Shown here: positions 17,326 through 25,531 of the stretch, piece after piece
How the letters are laid out: every line of letters begins with the position of its first letter
Position numbering within the stretch: position 1 is the first letter of the stretch
Source: Variovorax paradoxus
GTDB lineage: Bacteria; Pseudomonadota; Gammaproteobacteria; Burkholderiales; Burkholderiaceae_C
NCBI RefSeq assembly: GCF_030811855.1
Contig: NZ_JAUSRN010000018.1
Span: forward strand, 55,458 to 119,457
Length of the DNA: 64,000 nt
Direction: 5' to 3'
Notes under the pieces: generated by a model
The model's input: the letters and a program-made list of their open reading frames with translations, nothing else
What the model was told of the DNA's origin: nothing
Databases searched by the model: none
Translations under genes and position numbers: made by a program

Positions 17326-18291
17326 TCAATACTTTCGATTCGGGAATTCCTTGGCGGCGACTTCCATCGGGAAAATCGTCTCTTCGGTCACGATGCGCTT
17401 GGGCAGCGCCTTGCCGGCCTTGATGTCTTTCACGGCGCTCATCAGCTGAGGGCCGAGCAGCGGGCTGCATTCCACCGACACGTTGAGCTTGCCGGCGATC
17501 ATGGCTTCGAAGGCACCCTTCACGGCGTCGATCGAGATGATGGTGATGTCCTTCGCGGGCTTGAGACCGGCCTCTTCGATGGCCTGGATGGCGCCGATGG
17601 CCATGTCGTCGTTGTGCGCGAACAGCACGTTGATCTTCTTGCCCTCAGCCTTCAGGAAGGCTTCCATCACTTCCTTGCCCTTGGCACGCGTGAAGTCGCC
17701 AGTCTGCGAGCGCACGATCTTGAACTTGGGATCGGCCTTGATGATTTCCTCGAAGCCCTTCTTGCGGTCGATGGCCGGTGCCGAGCCCACGGTGCCCTGC
17801 AGCTCGACGATGTTGACTTCGCCCTTCTGGTCCTTCATCTTCTCGACCAGCCAGCGGCCCGCCTTGCGGCCTTCCTCGACGAAGTCGGAGCCCATGAAGG
17901 TCACGTAGAGCGAGTCGTCCTTGGTGTTGACGGAACGGTCGGTCAGCACCACCGGGATCTTCGCGGCCTTGGCTTCGCGCAGCACGGTTTCCCAGCCCGA
18001 CTCCACCACCGGCGAGAACGCGATCACGTCGACCTTCTGCGCAATGAACGAGCGGATGGCCTTGATCTGGTTCTCTTGTTTCTGCTGCGCGTCGGAGAAC
18101 TTGAGCTCGATGCCCGCTTCCTTGGCCGATGCCTTGATCGACTCGGTGTTGGCGGTGCGCCATTCGCTCTCGGCCCCAACCTGGCTGAAGCCCAGCACGA
18201 TCTTCTTCTGCGCCAGCGCGGTGGCGGGCAGGAGGCTGCCCAGCGAGGCGGCGGCGAGTGCGATGCTGAGGGTGCGGCGATTGAGTTTCAT
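17326..18291 (-). CDS. YtfQ-like periplasmic sugar-binding protein
   Basis: 321 residues. Signal peptide 1-27 (MKLNRRTLSI to ATALA|Q), then a type I binding fold: VLGFSQVGAESEWRTANTES at the N-terminus and VLLTDRSVNTKDD in the sugar-contact region, both as in the galactofuranose receptor YtfQ. The receptor delivers its sugar to the YtfR-YtfT-YjfF-like importer encoded downstream in the same operon. It is encoded directly upstream of the second receptor (chvE-like), so one transcript makes two receptors before either transporter. Precise ligand unproven; an arabinofuranose role would fit this operon. Confidence 0.9.
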   Translation of the reverse strand: MKLNRRTLSIALAAASLGSLLPATALAQKKIVLGFSQVGAESEWRTANTESIKASAKEAGIELKFSDAQQKQENQIKAIRSFIAQKVDVIAFSPVVESGWETVLREAKAAKIPVVLTDRSVNTKDDSLYVTFMGSDFVEEGRKAGRWLVEKMKDQKGEVNIVELQGTVGSAPAIDRKKGFEEIIKADPKFKIVRSQTGDFTRAKGKEVMEAFLKAEGKKINVLFAHNDDMAIGAIQAIEEAGLKPAKDITIISIDAVKGAFEAMIAGKLNVSVECSPLLGPQLMSAVKDIKAGKALPKRIVTEETIFPMEVAAKEFPNRKY

Positions 18292-18345
18292 GGAAATGTC
18301 TCCTTCTTTCTCTGTTTGCTTGCTGTTGAAAACCGTCCGTGGTGG

Positions 18346-19797
18346 TCAGGCCAGCATGTAGCCGGTCTTGACCGTCGTGTAGAACTCCGCGGCGTGGCGC
18401 CCTTGTTCGCGCGGCCCGTAGCCCGACCCCTTGCGGCCGCCAAAGGGCACGTGGAAATCCACGCCCGCGGTCGGCAGATTGACCATCGTCATGCCGACTT
18501 CGGCATGCCGCCTGAAATGCATCGCGTGCTTGAGCGAGTTGGTGCAGATGCCCGCGCTGAGGCCCGAGGGCGTGTCGTTGCATAGCGCCAGCGCTTCGTC
18601 GTAGTCGGCGACGCGCAGCACGCAGGCCAGCGGGCCGAAGATTTCCTCGCGCGCGATGCGGTGCCCGGGCTTGGCCAGGAAGAGCGCCGGGCTCATGTAG
18701 TGGCCAGCAGTGGCGCGCTTGAGCGGCTCGCCGCCCCACACGTGCTCGGCGCCTTCTTCTCGCGCGATGCCGACCCATGCGAGGCTGCGCGCCAGCCGGT
18801 CTTCGTCGACCAGTGGCCCGATGTCGATTCCGCGTTCGAGCGCATGGCCGATCTTGAGCGCCTTGAGCCGTTCGCGAAGCCGAGACACGAACACGTCGTG
18901 CACGGCGGCCTCGACGATGAGTCGGCTCGACGCCGTGCAGCGCTGCCCGTTGGAAAAGTAGGCGCCCTGCACGGCGCAGTCCACGGCGTGATCGATGTCG
19001 GCATCGGCCAGCACCACGAGCGCGTTCTTGCCGCCCATCTCGAGCTGCACCTTGGCGCGCCGCGCGGCGGCCGCCTGGAGAATGCGTTCGCCGTTGCGGG
19101 CCGACCCGGTGAAGCTCACGGCATCGACCAGCGGGCTGTCGACCAGCGCCTGGCCGGCTTCGCGTCCGCTGCCCATCACGAGGTTGAACACGCCTGCGGG
19201 TAGCGCGGCGCGGCTGATGATCTCGGCCAGCGTCCAGCCGCAGGCCGGCACCAGTTCGGCCGGCTTGAACACCACGCTGTTGCCGTAGGCGAGAGCGGGC
19301 GCAATCTTGGTCGCCGGCACCGCCAGCGGCGAGTTCCACGGCGTGATGAGCCCGGCCACGCCGACCGGCTCGCGCGTGACGTCGACCTGTACGCCAGCAC
19401 GGAGCGACGCCATGTTCTCGCCCCCACCGCGCATCGCCTCGCCCGCAAAGAACTTGAATGTTTGCCCGGCGCGCGTGGCCTCGGCCACAGCCTCGGGCAA
19501 GGTCTTGCCGACTTCACGCGCCAGCAGCAGGCCCAGCTCGTCCTTGCGCACCAAGATCTCGGTGCCGATGCGGTCGAGCACGTCGGCTCGGCGCTGCGGC
19601 GTGCTGTGGCTCCAGTGGGGAAAGGCGTCGGCGGCAGCGCGAATCGCGGATTCGACTTGACGGCGATCGGCACGTGCGTATTCGGCCACCACTTCGCTGG
19701 TGTCCGAAGGATTGGCGCTCACACCGGTGGTCGCGCTGGTTTCCCAGCGGCCATTGATGTATTGCCGCACGTTCTGATGGATCTCGCCGTGAATCAC
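18346..19797 (-). CDS. Alpha-ketoglutaric semialdehyde dehydrogenase (aldehyde dehydrogenase family)
   Basis: 483 residues. Start taken as GTG at 19797 (GTG ATT CAC); no earlier in-frame ATG fits and there is only a weak ribosome site. Motifs of NAD(P)-dependent aldehyde dehydrogenases: TPWNSPLAVPATK, the glutamate motif LEMGGKNALVV and the nucleophile in FSNGQRCTASS. In this operon it should oxidise alpha-ketoglutaric semialdehyde to 2-oxoglutarate, the last step of the pathway (EC 1.2.1.26). It is the first gene of the ten-gene operon, facing the LysR gene across 152 bases. Homologues act on other semialdehydes, but the context is decisive. Confidence 0.88.
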   Translation of the reverse strand: MIHGEIHQNVRQYINGRWETSATTGVSANPSDTSEVVAEYARADRRQVESAIRAAADAFPHWSHSTPQRRADVLDRIGTEILVRKDELGLLLAREVGKTLPEAVAEATRAGQTFKFFAGEAMRGGGENMASLRAGVQVDVTREPVGVAGLITPWNSPLAVPATKIAPALAYGNSVVFKPAELVPACGWTLAEIISRAALPAGVFNLVMGSGREAGQALVDSPLVDAVSFTGSARNGERILQAAAARRAKVQLEMGGKNALVVLADADIDHAVDCAVQGAYFSNGQRCTASSRLIVEAAVHDVFVSRLRERLKALKIGHALERGIDIGPLVDEDRLARSLAWVGIAREEGAEHVWGGEPLKRATAGHYMSPALFLAKPGHRIAREEIFGPLACVLRVADYDEALALCNDTPSGLSAGICTNSLKHAMHFRRHAEVGMTMVNLPTAGVDFHVPFGGRKGSGYGPREQGRHAAEFYTTVKTGYMLA

Positions 19798-19853
19798 CGC
19801 TGCGCCGACCTTTGTCTCTGATTTTTCGGAAGTGCGGCGAGTCTAGGAACAGA

Positions 19854-19897
19854 ATTGATATCGATCCAATCATTTTTTCGACAAAATGCATATCAAT
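19854..19897. promoter_or_regulatory. Inverted LysR-type half-sites between the sugar operon and its regulator
   Basis: ATTGATAT at 19854-19861 and ATATCAAT at 19890-19897 form an inverted pair 28 bases apart in an A+T-rich stretch between the divergent aldehyde dehydrogenase and LysR genes. The same core (TATCAA/TTGATA) forms tighter palindromes at 21725-21779, so these are likely sites of the same regulator. Inferred from sequence alone. Confidence 0.6.
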
Positions 19898-19949
19898 CGC
19901 CGGATTCTGGAAAACCCTCTGAGCCCAAAGCTCTAACAAATCACGAGAC

Positions 19950-20909
19950 ATGACCAACTACAACCACTGGTTCATCCGCGCCCGCCTCAAGACGCGCCAG
20001 CTGCTTTTGCTGGTGGCGCTGGCGGAGGAAGGCAACATCCACCGCGCGGCGCAGGTGCTCAACATGACCCAGCCCGCTGCCTCCAAGCTGTTGAAAGACC
20101 TGGAAGACGTGCTGGAGGTGCCGCTGTTCGACCGGCTGCCGCGCGGCATGCGCCCCACGTGGTATGGCGAAACCATGATCCGCCACGCGCGCGTGGCGCT
20201 GGCCAGCTTGAACCAGGCACACGACGAACTCACCGCGCTGAAGGCGGGCCGCTTCGGCCAGGTCGGCGTCGGCGCCATCACCGCGCCCGGCCTCACGCTG
20301 ATGCCGCCGGCTGTGGCCATGGTGAAGCGCGAACAGCCGGACCTGCGCGTGTCGCTGGAGATCGAGACCAGCGCAGTGCTGATCGAGCGGCTCGAACAGG
20401 GCAAGCTCGACATCCTGGTGGCGCGGCTTTTCGCCGAGCACGACAAGTCGCAGCTTCGCTACGAAGCGCTGGCCGAGGAGCCCGTGTGCGCGCTGGTGCG
20501 CCCCGGCCACCCGCTCCTGGGTGTGAGCGGCCTCACGCTGCGCGACGTGGTGGGTGCCGGGTGGATCGTGCCGCCCGCCGGCAGCGTGCTGCGCCATCGC
20601 TTCGAGCTGATGTTCCAGGAAGAAGGCCTGGTGCCGCCGAACAACATCATCGAAAGCTCGGCCTTGCTCTTCATTACGCGCATGCTGCAGCAGAGCGACA
20701 TGGTGGCCGTGCTCGCCTCCGACGTGGCGCGCTACTACGCCGCGCACGGCATCGTGTCGCTGCTGCCGCTGGACATGCCCTGCCACATGGACGCCTTCGG
20801 GATCATCACCCGCACCGACCGGCTGCCGTCGCCGGCCGCCAAGGTGATGATGAAAGCGCTGAAGACGGCCAGCCTCAGCGTCTACGGACGCAAACTCGAG
20901 ATGGACTGA
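19950..20909 (+). CDS. LysR-family regulator, GbpR-like
   Basis: 319 residues; ATG at 19950 with GAGAC upstream. N-terminal winged helix (about 15-75: LLLVALAEEGNIHRAAQVLN, TQPAASKLLKDLE) followed by the LysR co-inducer domain (about 100-305). Divergent from the ten-gene operon that contains a chvE homologue, the same arrangement as gbpR, which controls chvE in Agrobacterium in response to sugars. It probably binds the TTGATA/TATCAA sites on both sides of its gene and controls transport plus catabolism. Its stop codon directly abuts the stop of the convergent dehydrogenase gene. Confidence 0.88.
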   Translation: MTNYNHWFIRARLKTRQLLLLVALAEEGNIHRAAQVLNMTQPAASKLLKDLEDVLEVPLFDRLPRGMRPTWYGETMIRHARVALASLNQAHDELTALKAGRFGQVGVGAITAPGLTLMPPAVAMVKREQPDLRVSLEIETSAVLIERLEQGKLDILVARLFAEHDKSQLRYEALAEEPVCALVRPGHPLLGVSGLTLRDVVGAGWIVPPAGSVLRHRFELMFQEEGLVPPNNIIESSALLFITRMLQQSDMVAVLASDVARYYAAHGIVSLLPLDMPCHMDAFGIITRTDRLPSPAAKVMMKALKTASLSVYGRKLEMD

Positions 20910-21686
20910 TCAGGTCCAGCCTGCATCGACGGTGAACTCTTGCGCCGTGCACATCTTCGCGTCGTCCGACGCGAGGAACAGCACCATGCGCGCAATGTCT
21001 TCGGGCAGGAGCTTGTCGGGCAGGCACTGGTTGCGCTTGAGCGACTGCTCGCCCTCGTCGTCGAGCCAGAGCGTCACCTGCCGGTCGGTCATCACCCAGC
21101 CCGGCGATACGGTGTTGATGCGGATGCGGTCCTTGCCCAGTTCCACGGCAAGGCCGCGCGTGAGGCCATTGACCGACGACTTCGCAATGGCATAGCAGGG
21201 GTAGCCCGAGCCCTTGGTCTGCCATCCCGTCGAACCCAGGTTGACCACCGAGCCGAAGCCCAGGCGCCGCATGCCCGGCACCACCGACTGGATCGCGAAC
21301 AGCGCGGGCCGCTCGTTGATGGCCATGCGGTTGTCGTAGTAATCGGGCGTGACCGATTCGAGCGTGTGGCGGTCGTCGCTCGCCACGTTGTTGACCAGCA
21401 CTGCAAAGTCGCCGAGTTCGGCGGCCGCATCGGCAATGGCCTTCTGCAGCGCGCCGATGTCGCGCACGTCGCAGGTGCGCCACCACGGCGCCGCGTGGCC
21501 TTGTTCGACGATCTGCTCTGCGAGCGTGGCGCTGGCGCTTTCGGCAATGTCAACGAACGCCACGCGTGCGCCCTGCGCGGCAAAGGCCGCCACAATGGCC
21601 GCGCCAATGCCGCTGCCGCCGCCGGTGACGAACACGGTGCGTCCCTTCAGGCTGGGATAAATCGAAAGCTGCGGGGAATCCTTCAA
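20910..21686 (-). CDS. SDR-family sugar 1-dehydrogenase (probable L-arabinose/D-galactose dehydrogenase)
   Basis: 258 residues, a classical short-chain dehydrogenase. NAD(P)-binding TGGGSGIG lies at about 21-28, VNNVAS at about 98, and the catalytic triad has Ser in LGSTGW, Tyr in CYAIAK and Lys four residues on, with the proper S-x12-Y-x3-K spacing. The expected reaction is oxidation of the C1 hydroxyl of L-arabinose (or D-galactose) to the lactone, the first pathway step. This substrate is inferred from the shared, operator-bearing intergenic region with the lactonase gene that starts in the opposite direction. No extra domains. Confidence 0.82.
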   Translation of the reverse strand: MKDSPQLSIYPSLKGRTVFVTGGGSGIGAAIVAAFAAQGARVAFVDIAESASATLAEQIVEQGHAAPWWRTCDVRDIGALQKAIADAAAELGDFAVLVNNVASDDRHTLESVTPDYYDNRMAINERPALFAIQSVVPGMRRLGFGSVVNLGSTGWQTKGSGYPCYAIAKSSVNGLTRGLAVELGKDRIRINTVSPGWVMTDRQVTLWLDDEGEQSLKRNQCLPDKLLPEDIARMVLFLASDDAKMCTAQEFTVDAGWT

Positions 21687-21724
21687 GGTATGGGTCTCCA
21701 GTGCGTTGGCAGTGACATTGCAAA

Positions 21725-21740
21725 ATCAATATCACTTGAT
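21725..21740. promoter_or_regulatory. LysR-type operator ATCAA-N6-TTGAT (proximal to dehydrogenase)
   Basis: Perfect dyad ATCAA (21725-21729), six bases, TTGAT (21736-21740), in the 136-base gap between the divergent dehydrogenase and lactonase genes. It matches the core of the neighbouring 21762-21779 palindrome and has the T-N11-A form usual for LysR boxes. Confidence 0.7.
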
Positions 21741-21761
21741 GCCATATAGTTTGGTTTCTAT

Positions 21762-21779
21762 TATCAATATGCCTTGATA
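21762..21779. promoter_or_regulatory. LysR-type operator TATCAA-N6-TTGATA (proximal to lactonase)
   Basis: Perfect 6+6 dyad TATCAA (21762-21767), TATGCC, TTGATA (21774-21779), 43 bases before the lactonase ATG. Together with the 21725-21740 dyad (37-base offset, about 3.5 helical turns) it could serve the two divergent promoters. Confidence 0.75.
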
Positions 21780-21822
21780 CGATCCGCCGCGTCAAGGACC
21801 GAGACAACGAAGGCACAAAACA

Positions 21823-22776
21823 ATGACCCAGAACGGCAGCTCCGCATCCCCCTTCGCACCTCTGGGTGGGCCCACCGTCATCGGCCAGCCCGAGTGCCTC
21901 TGGCCCGCCGGCGCCACGCTCGGCGAGGGCACGTTGTGGTCTCAGCGCGAGCAGGCGCTCTACTGGATCGACATTCTTGGCTGCCGCCTGTACCGCTACG
22001 ATCCTGCGGGCGGCGCGCAGCAGACATGGCAATTCGACGAGGAAATCACCGCGCTCGCCGAGCGCGCCGATGCGCCAGGGCTGATCGTCACGATGCGCCG
22101 CGGCTTCGCCTTCTTCGACCCGGCCGTGGATGCGCCGCCGCGCTACCTGCACCAGCCGGAGCTCGACCGGCCCGCCAATCGCTTCAACGATGGCAAGTGC
22201 GACCGGCAGGGCCGCTTCTGGGGCGGCACCATGGACTTCGATTGCGTGGCGCCCACTGGCGCGCTCTATCGCTTCGATGCCGACGGCCGCTGCACGCGGC
22301 ACGACGACGGCTTTGCGGTGACCAATGGGCCGACCTGGTCGCTCGACGAACGCACGATGTATTTCAACGCCACTGTGGAAGGCTGCGTGTACGCCTACGA
22401 CTTCGACGCCGCAGCCGGCACGGTGAGCAACAAGCGCGTGTGGCTTCGCTTTGCAAAAGGCGAGGGCCTGCCCGACGGCATGACGACCGACGCGGCCGGC
22501 CGGCTATGGATTGCGCGCTGGGGCGGCCATTGCGTGAGCTGCCACGACCCGGTGAGCGCCGCCGAACTGTGCCGCATCGAACTGCCCGCGAGCAACGTCA
22601 CGGACTGCGCCTTTGGCGGCAACGACCTATGCACGCTCTACATCACCACCGCGCGCAGCGGGCTCTCGGATGAAGAACTGAAGGCAGAGCCCCTGGCCGG
22701 CGCGCTGTTCTCCGTGCGCGTCGCAAGCCCCGGCCTGCCGGCTGCCGAATTTGGCGCCGCCGCGGTCAAGGCCTAG
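21823..22776 (+). CDS. SMP-30/gluconolactonase-family sugar lactonase
   Basis: 317 residues, a six-bladed propeller of the SMP-30 family: CLWPAGATLGEGTLW with the metal-binding Glu, RFNDGKCDRQGRFWGGTMD, and LPDGMTTDAAGRLWIARWGG holding the later Asp/Asn ligands. It should hydrolyse the L-arabino-lactone (or galactonolactone) made by the divergent dehydrogenase to the free aldonate, the substrate of the dehydratase at 7858-9609. Cytoplasmic, no signal peptide. Its TAG stop lies in CCTAGG and overlaps the stop of the convergent epimerase gene. Confidence 0.9.
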   Translation: MTQNGSSASPFAPLGGPTVIGQPECLWPAGATLGEGTLWSQREQALYWIDILGCRLYRYDPAGGAQQTWQFDEEITALAERADAPGLIVTMRRGFAFFDPAVDAPPRYLHQPELDRPANRFNDGKCDRQGRFWGGTMDFDCVAPTGALYRFDADGRCTRHDDGFAVTNGPTWSLDERTMYFNATVEGCVYAYDFDAAAGTVSNKRVWLRFAKGEGLPDGMTTDAAGRLWIARWGGHCVSCHDPVSAAELCRIELPASNVTDCAFGGNDLCTLYITTARSGLSDEELKAEPLAGALFSVRVASPGLPAAEFGAAAVKA

Positions 22777-23876
22777 GCTGAAATCCCGAAGCGGTGCAGC
22801 GTGGTGCTACTGAACGCTTCGCCCGGCCGGAGCACCGTCGAAGGAAAATCCGGCTGGTTCGGCGAGTCGGGATAGTGCTGCGTTTCCAGGCACAGCCCGG
22901 CGCCTTGCCTGAAGCTTTCGCCGTCTCGGCCGCGAAGAGTGCCGTCGAGAAAATTGCCCGAGTAGAACTGCACCGCCGGTTCGGTCGTATGCACTTCCAT
23001 CACGCGCCCTGAGGGCTCGTGCTCGAGGCGTGCCGCCAGCGCCATGCCGGCGGGCTCGCGGTCGAGCACCCAGTTGTGGTCGTAGCCGCCAGCCACGCGC
23101 ACTTGCTCGTGGGGATCATCGATGCGCGCGCCGATCGGCGTGGGCGCGCGAAAGTCGAACGGGGTTCCGGCCACCGATGCCAAGCCGAGCGGAATCAAGC
23201 CCGAATCCACGGGGCAGAAACGGCTCGCGGGAATCGTGAGGCGGTGATCGCGCACGGCGCCGGCGCCGGCCAGGTTGAAGTAATCGTGATGGCTCAGGTT
23301 CAGCACCGTGGCGCGGTCGCTCACGGCGCGATAGTCGATGCGCCATGCGTTCTCCGTGGTGCTGAGCGCGTAGCGCACGGTCACCTGCACCTCGCCCGGA
23401 AAGCCTTCTTCGCCGTCGGCGCTGGTGTAGCGGAGGTCGATGGCGACCTCATCGCCATCCTCGCTTTGTGTGGGCACTGCATCGATCTGCCAGTAGCGCG
23501 TGCCAAAGCCCCGGTGCCCGCCATGCAGCGAGTTGGCGCCGTTGTTGAGCGGGAGCTGATGCGCCACGCCGTCGAGCGTGAAGCGCCCGCCCGCGATGCG
23601 GTTGGCGTAGCGGCCGACGATGGTGCCGAAGTGCGGATGCGGCTTCAGGTAATCCTCCAGCGTGCGCAGGCCCAGCACGATGTTGCCGCTCTGCCCGTGC
23701 CGGTCGGGCAGCTGCAAGGCAGTGACGATGCCGCCCAGGTTGATGGCGCTGAGGCAGAGGCCGCGGCCGTTGTCGAGCGTGTATTCGGTCACGGCGCGCC
23801 CATCGGGCATGCGGCCGAACTCGTGGGTGGCGATGCGGGGCGCGGGGTGGCCGGTGCTGCTGTTGGGCAATTGCAT
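22773..23876 (-). CDS. galM: Aldose 1-epimerase (mutarotase), GalM-like
   Basis: 367 residues from the ATG at 23876; the open frame continues far upstream but there it is antisense to the next gene. GalM fold motifs: VGRYANRIAGGRFTLDG, NNGANSLHGG, the catalytic histidine in LSHHDYFNLAG and the late glutamate in GAGLCLETQHYPDSPN. It interconverts alpha and beta anomers, speeding supply of the correct anomer to the dehydrogenase. The placement next to the lactonase supports a role in arabinose/galactose use. The two stop codons overlap in a palindromic CCTAGG. Confidence 0.93.
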   Translation of the reverse strand: MQLPNSSTGHPAPRIATHEFGRMPDGRAVTEYTLDNGRGLCLSAINLGGIVTALQLPDRHGQSGNIVLGLRTLEDYLKPHPHFGTIVGRYANRIAGGRFTLDGVAHQLPLNNGANSLHGGHRGFGTRYWQIDAVPTQSEDGDEVAIDLRYTSADGEEGFPGEVQVTVRYALSTTENAWRIDYRAVSDRATVLNLSHHDYFNLAGAGAVRDHRLTIPASRFCPVDSGLIPLGLASVAGTPFDFRAPTPIGARIDDPHEQVRVAGGYDHNWVLDREPAGMALAARLEHEPSGRVMEVHTTEPAVQFYSGNFLDGTLRGRDGESFRQGAGLCLETQHYPDSPNQPDFPSTVLRPGEAFSSTTLHRFGISA

Positions 23877-23896
23877 TGTCTTGAGGGTTTCCGTTG

Positions 23897-24823
23897 TTAT
23901 TGAAGCATTGCTTCGCGTGCGCAAAGCGATGCGGTCTTCAGGCCGATGCGGTCCGTCAGATCGTGATTTTGCGGCGGCTCGGCCGCGTGGGTCTGGACTT
24001 CCACGCGATGGCCGGCCTTGGCGACGGCATCGGCAAAACGCTCCTGCAAATCGAAAGGCGTGTTCCGGTCGTCGCGGTTGCCAATTAGCACGATGCGCCG
24101 CAGCGGATCGCGCGCAATGCCGTCGACGTGGTCGAGCGGATCGTAGAACTGCGTGCTGCCGGTGGTGTCGCTGCGGCCGTCGCGCGATTGCCCCAGCCGG
24201 CGTGCACGCTCCAGAAGGCCATAGGCGCCGGAGGTCAGCACCGCGCAGGCGATGCGCATGCGGCCAAGCGTGAGCAGCGCCGCGCCCGCGGTGGCACCGC
24301 CACTGTGGCCGAGGATCACAATGCGCTCGATCCGATGCCGCTGCATCAGCGCGTCGAGCGCCGCATCCAGCGCGTGGAACTCGGCCATCTCGCGCCGCTT
24401 GCGGTGGTCGCCCGATGAGCCGTAGGTGCCGGGCCGCGCCACGAAGATCCACGGCACGCCCGCCCGATCGCGGCTGCGCTGGGCATCGAGCATGCGCAGT
24501 GCCTCGGTGTTGCCGGGAATGCGCGTGGGCGCGTGGTTCATGACGCCGTCGCGGTCGCCCGAGAACTGCACGATGGCCATGCGGGCGTCGTCGATGTCGC
24601 TGCTTGCAAAGTACCGGATGCAGGCCGGCCCTTCGACCGGCTGCACCCACAGGTAGCCGGTGCGGTCGGGGCAGTTGGCGCGCACCGCGGGCTGGTTCCA
24701 CTGCAGTGTTGCGCTGCCTGCCGCAAGCGCGGGAGGATGTGGCTCCGGCACGCGTTGCGCGCATGCGGTCTGTGCGAGCGCCAGCAGCGCGAGGGGAACG
24801 AGCCTCCAGCGCCCGGCCGCCAT
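23897..24823 (-). CDS. Secreted alpha/beta hydrolase, substrate unknown
   Basis: 308 residues from the ATG at 24823, which has GGAA upstream and opens directly into a signal sequence (RWRLVPLALLALAQTACAQ); an ATG at 24919 would bury that signal. The nucleophile elbow is ILGHSGGAT (G-x-S-x-G), with a probable acid near GNRDDRNTP and a His late in the chain (PPQNHDLTD). Fold and elbow point to a periplasmic serine hydrolase of the prolyl-oligopeptidase-like or esterase kind; the substrate cannot be told. It follows galM on the same strand with only 20 bases between, so the two may be co-transcribed. Confidence 0.75.
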   Translation of the reverse strand: MAAGRWRLVPLALLALAQTACAQRVPEPHPPALAAGSATLQWNQPAVRANCPDRTGYLWVQPVEGPACIRYFASSDIDDARMAIVQFSGDRDGVMNHAPTRIPGNTEALRMLDAQRSRDRAGVPWIFVARPGTYGSSGDHRKRREMAEFHALDAALDALMQRHRIERIVILGHSGGATAGAALLTLGRMRIACAVLTSGAYGLLERARRLGQSRDGRSDTTGSTQFYDPLDHVDGIARDPLRRIVLIGNRDDRNTPFDLQERFADAVAKAGHRVEVQTHAAEPPQNHDLTDRIGLKTASLCAREAMLQ

Positions 24824-24988
24824 GCATTTGGTTCCGGTGGAGGCCAGGCCGATCTCGATCTGGAGCTGCCTGGGGCGGTTCAACAACAGATCGATGGGGA
24901 GCGTCGGGTCTTCGGTCATTCAGCCGCGAATGATGACAGGCCGCGCCGCGTCCGAAAATCCCGGCTACCGCATCTTTGGCGCCATGCG

Positions 24989-25531
24989 CTAGACCAGCGC
25001 GCGATAGAAGTAGGTGGTGTCGCACGGTCCGCCGTCCGGCAGCAATGCAAAGTCCGGGATCACGCCGACGCGCATCCAGCCCAGGCGGGCATACAACCGT
25101 TCGGCCTCGACACTGGACGTGTCGAGCACGAGCAAGGTCTTTCCGCGTTCGCGGCCGAGCTGCTCGGCGGCCTGCATGAGCATCGCACCGAGACCCTGGC
25201 GCCTGGCGCGCCGGTGCACGAGCATCTTTGCCACCTCGGCGCGGTGCGGCTGGTTCTCCGGCAACTCGAGCAGGAGCTGCACGGTTCCGACGATGCCCTG
25301 CGCGTCTTCGGCCACCAGCAGCAGGCGGTCGCCGCGTTCAACGCCCTCGCCCACGCGGCGCCAGAACGCCGAAGCGCGCTCGCGGGTCAGCGGCAGCATG
25401 AAGCTGACCGATGCGCCGCCCTCCACGCAATCGACGAGCACGTCGGCCAGCTGGCGGGCGTGTGCGTCGTCGACGCTGGAAAGAACGCGAATGCGTGGCG
25501 CAAGGGTTTCGGGGTCGGTCGTCAATGTCAT
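24989..25531 (-). CDS. GNAT-family N-acetyltransferase
   Basis: 180 residues from the ATG at 25531 (MTLTTDPETLAPRIRVL), with GTGGAG directly before it. GNAT core visible: acceptor region LLLVAEDAQGIVGTVQL, acetyl-CoA loop VHRRARRQGLGAMLM and the beta6 segment ERLYARLGWMRVG. It should transfer an acetyl group from acetyl-CoA to an amine; the substrate is unknown. The start overlaps the stop of the XRE-cupin regulator (ATGA), so the two are translationally coupled and probably form a regulator-target or detoxification pair. Confidence 0.85.
   Translation of the reverse strand: MTLTTDPETLAPRIRVLSSVDDAHARQLADVLVDCVEGGASVSFMLPLTRERASAFWRRVGEGVERGDRLLLVAEDAQGIVGTVQLLLELPENQPHRAEVAKMLVHRRARRQGLGAMLMQAAEQLGRERGKTLLVLDTSSVEAERLYARLGWMRVGVIPDFALLPDGGPCDTTYFYRALV

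Noticed and set aside
16198..18585. 795-codon plus-strand open frame over the sugar-binding protein genes
   Set aside because: It is antisense to two clear binding-protein genes, has Val/His/Arg-rich shadow composition and no recognisable domain.
23877..25025. Upstream extension of the galM frame
   Set aside because: The added residues are antisense or out of frame with the hydrolase gene and the GalM fold starts at 23876.
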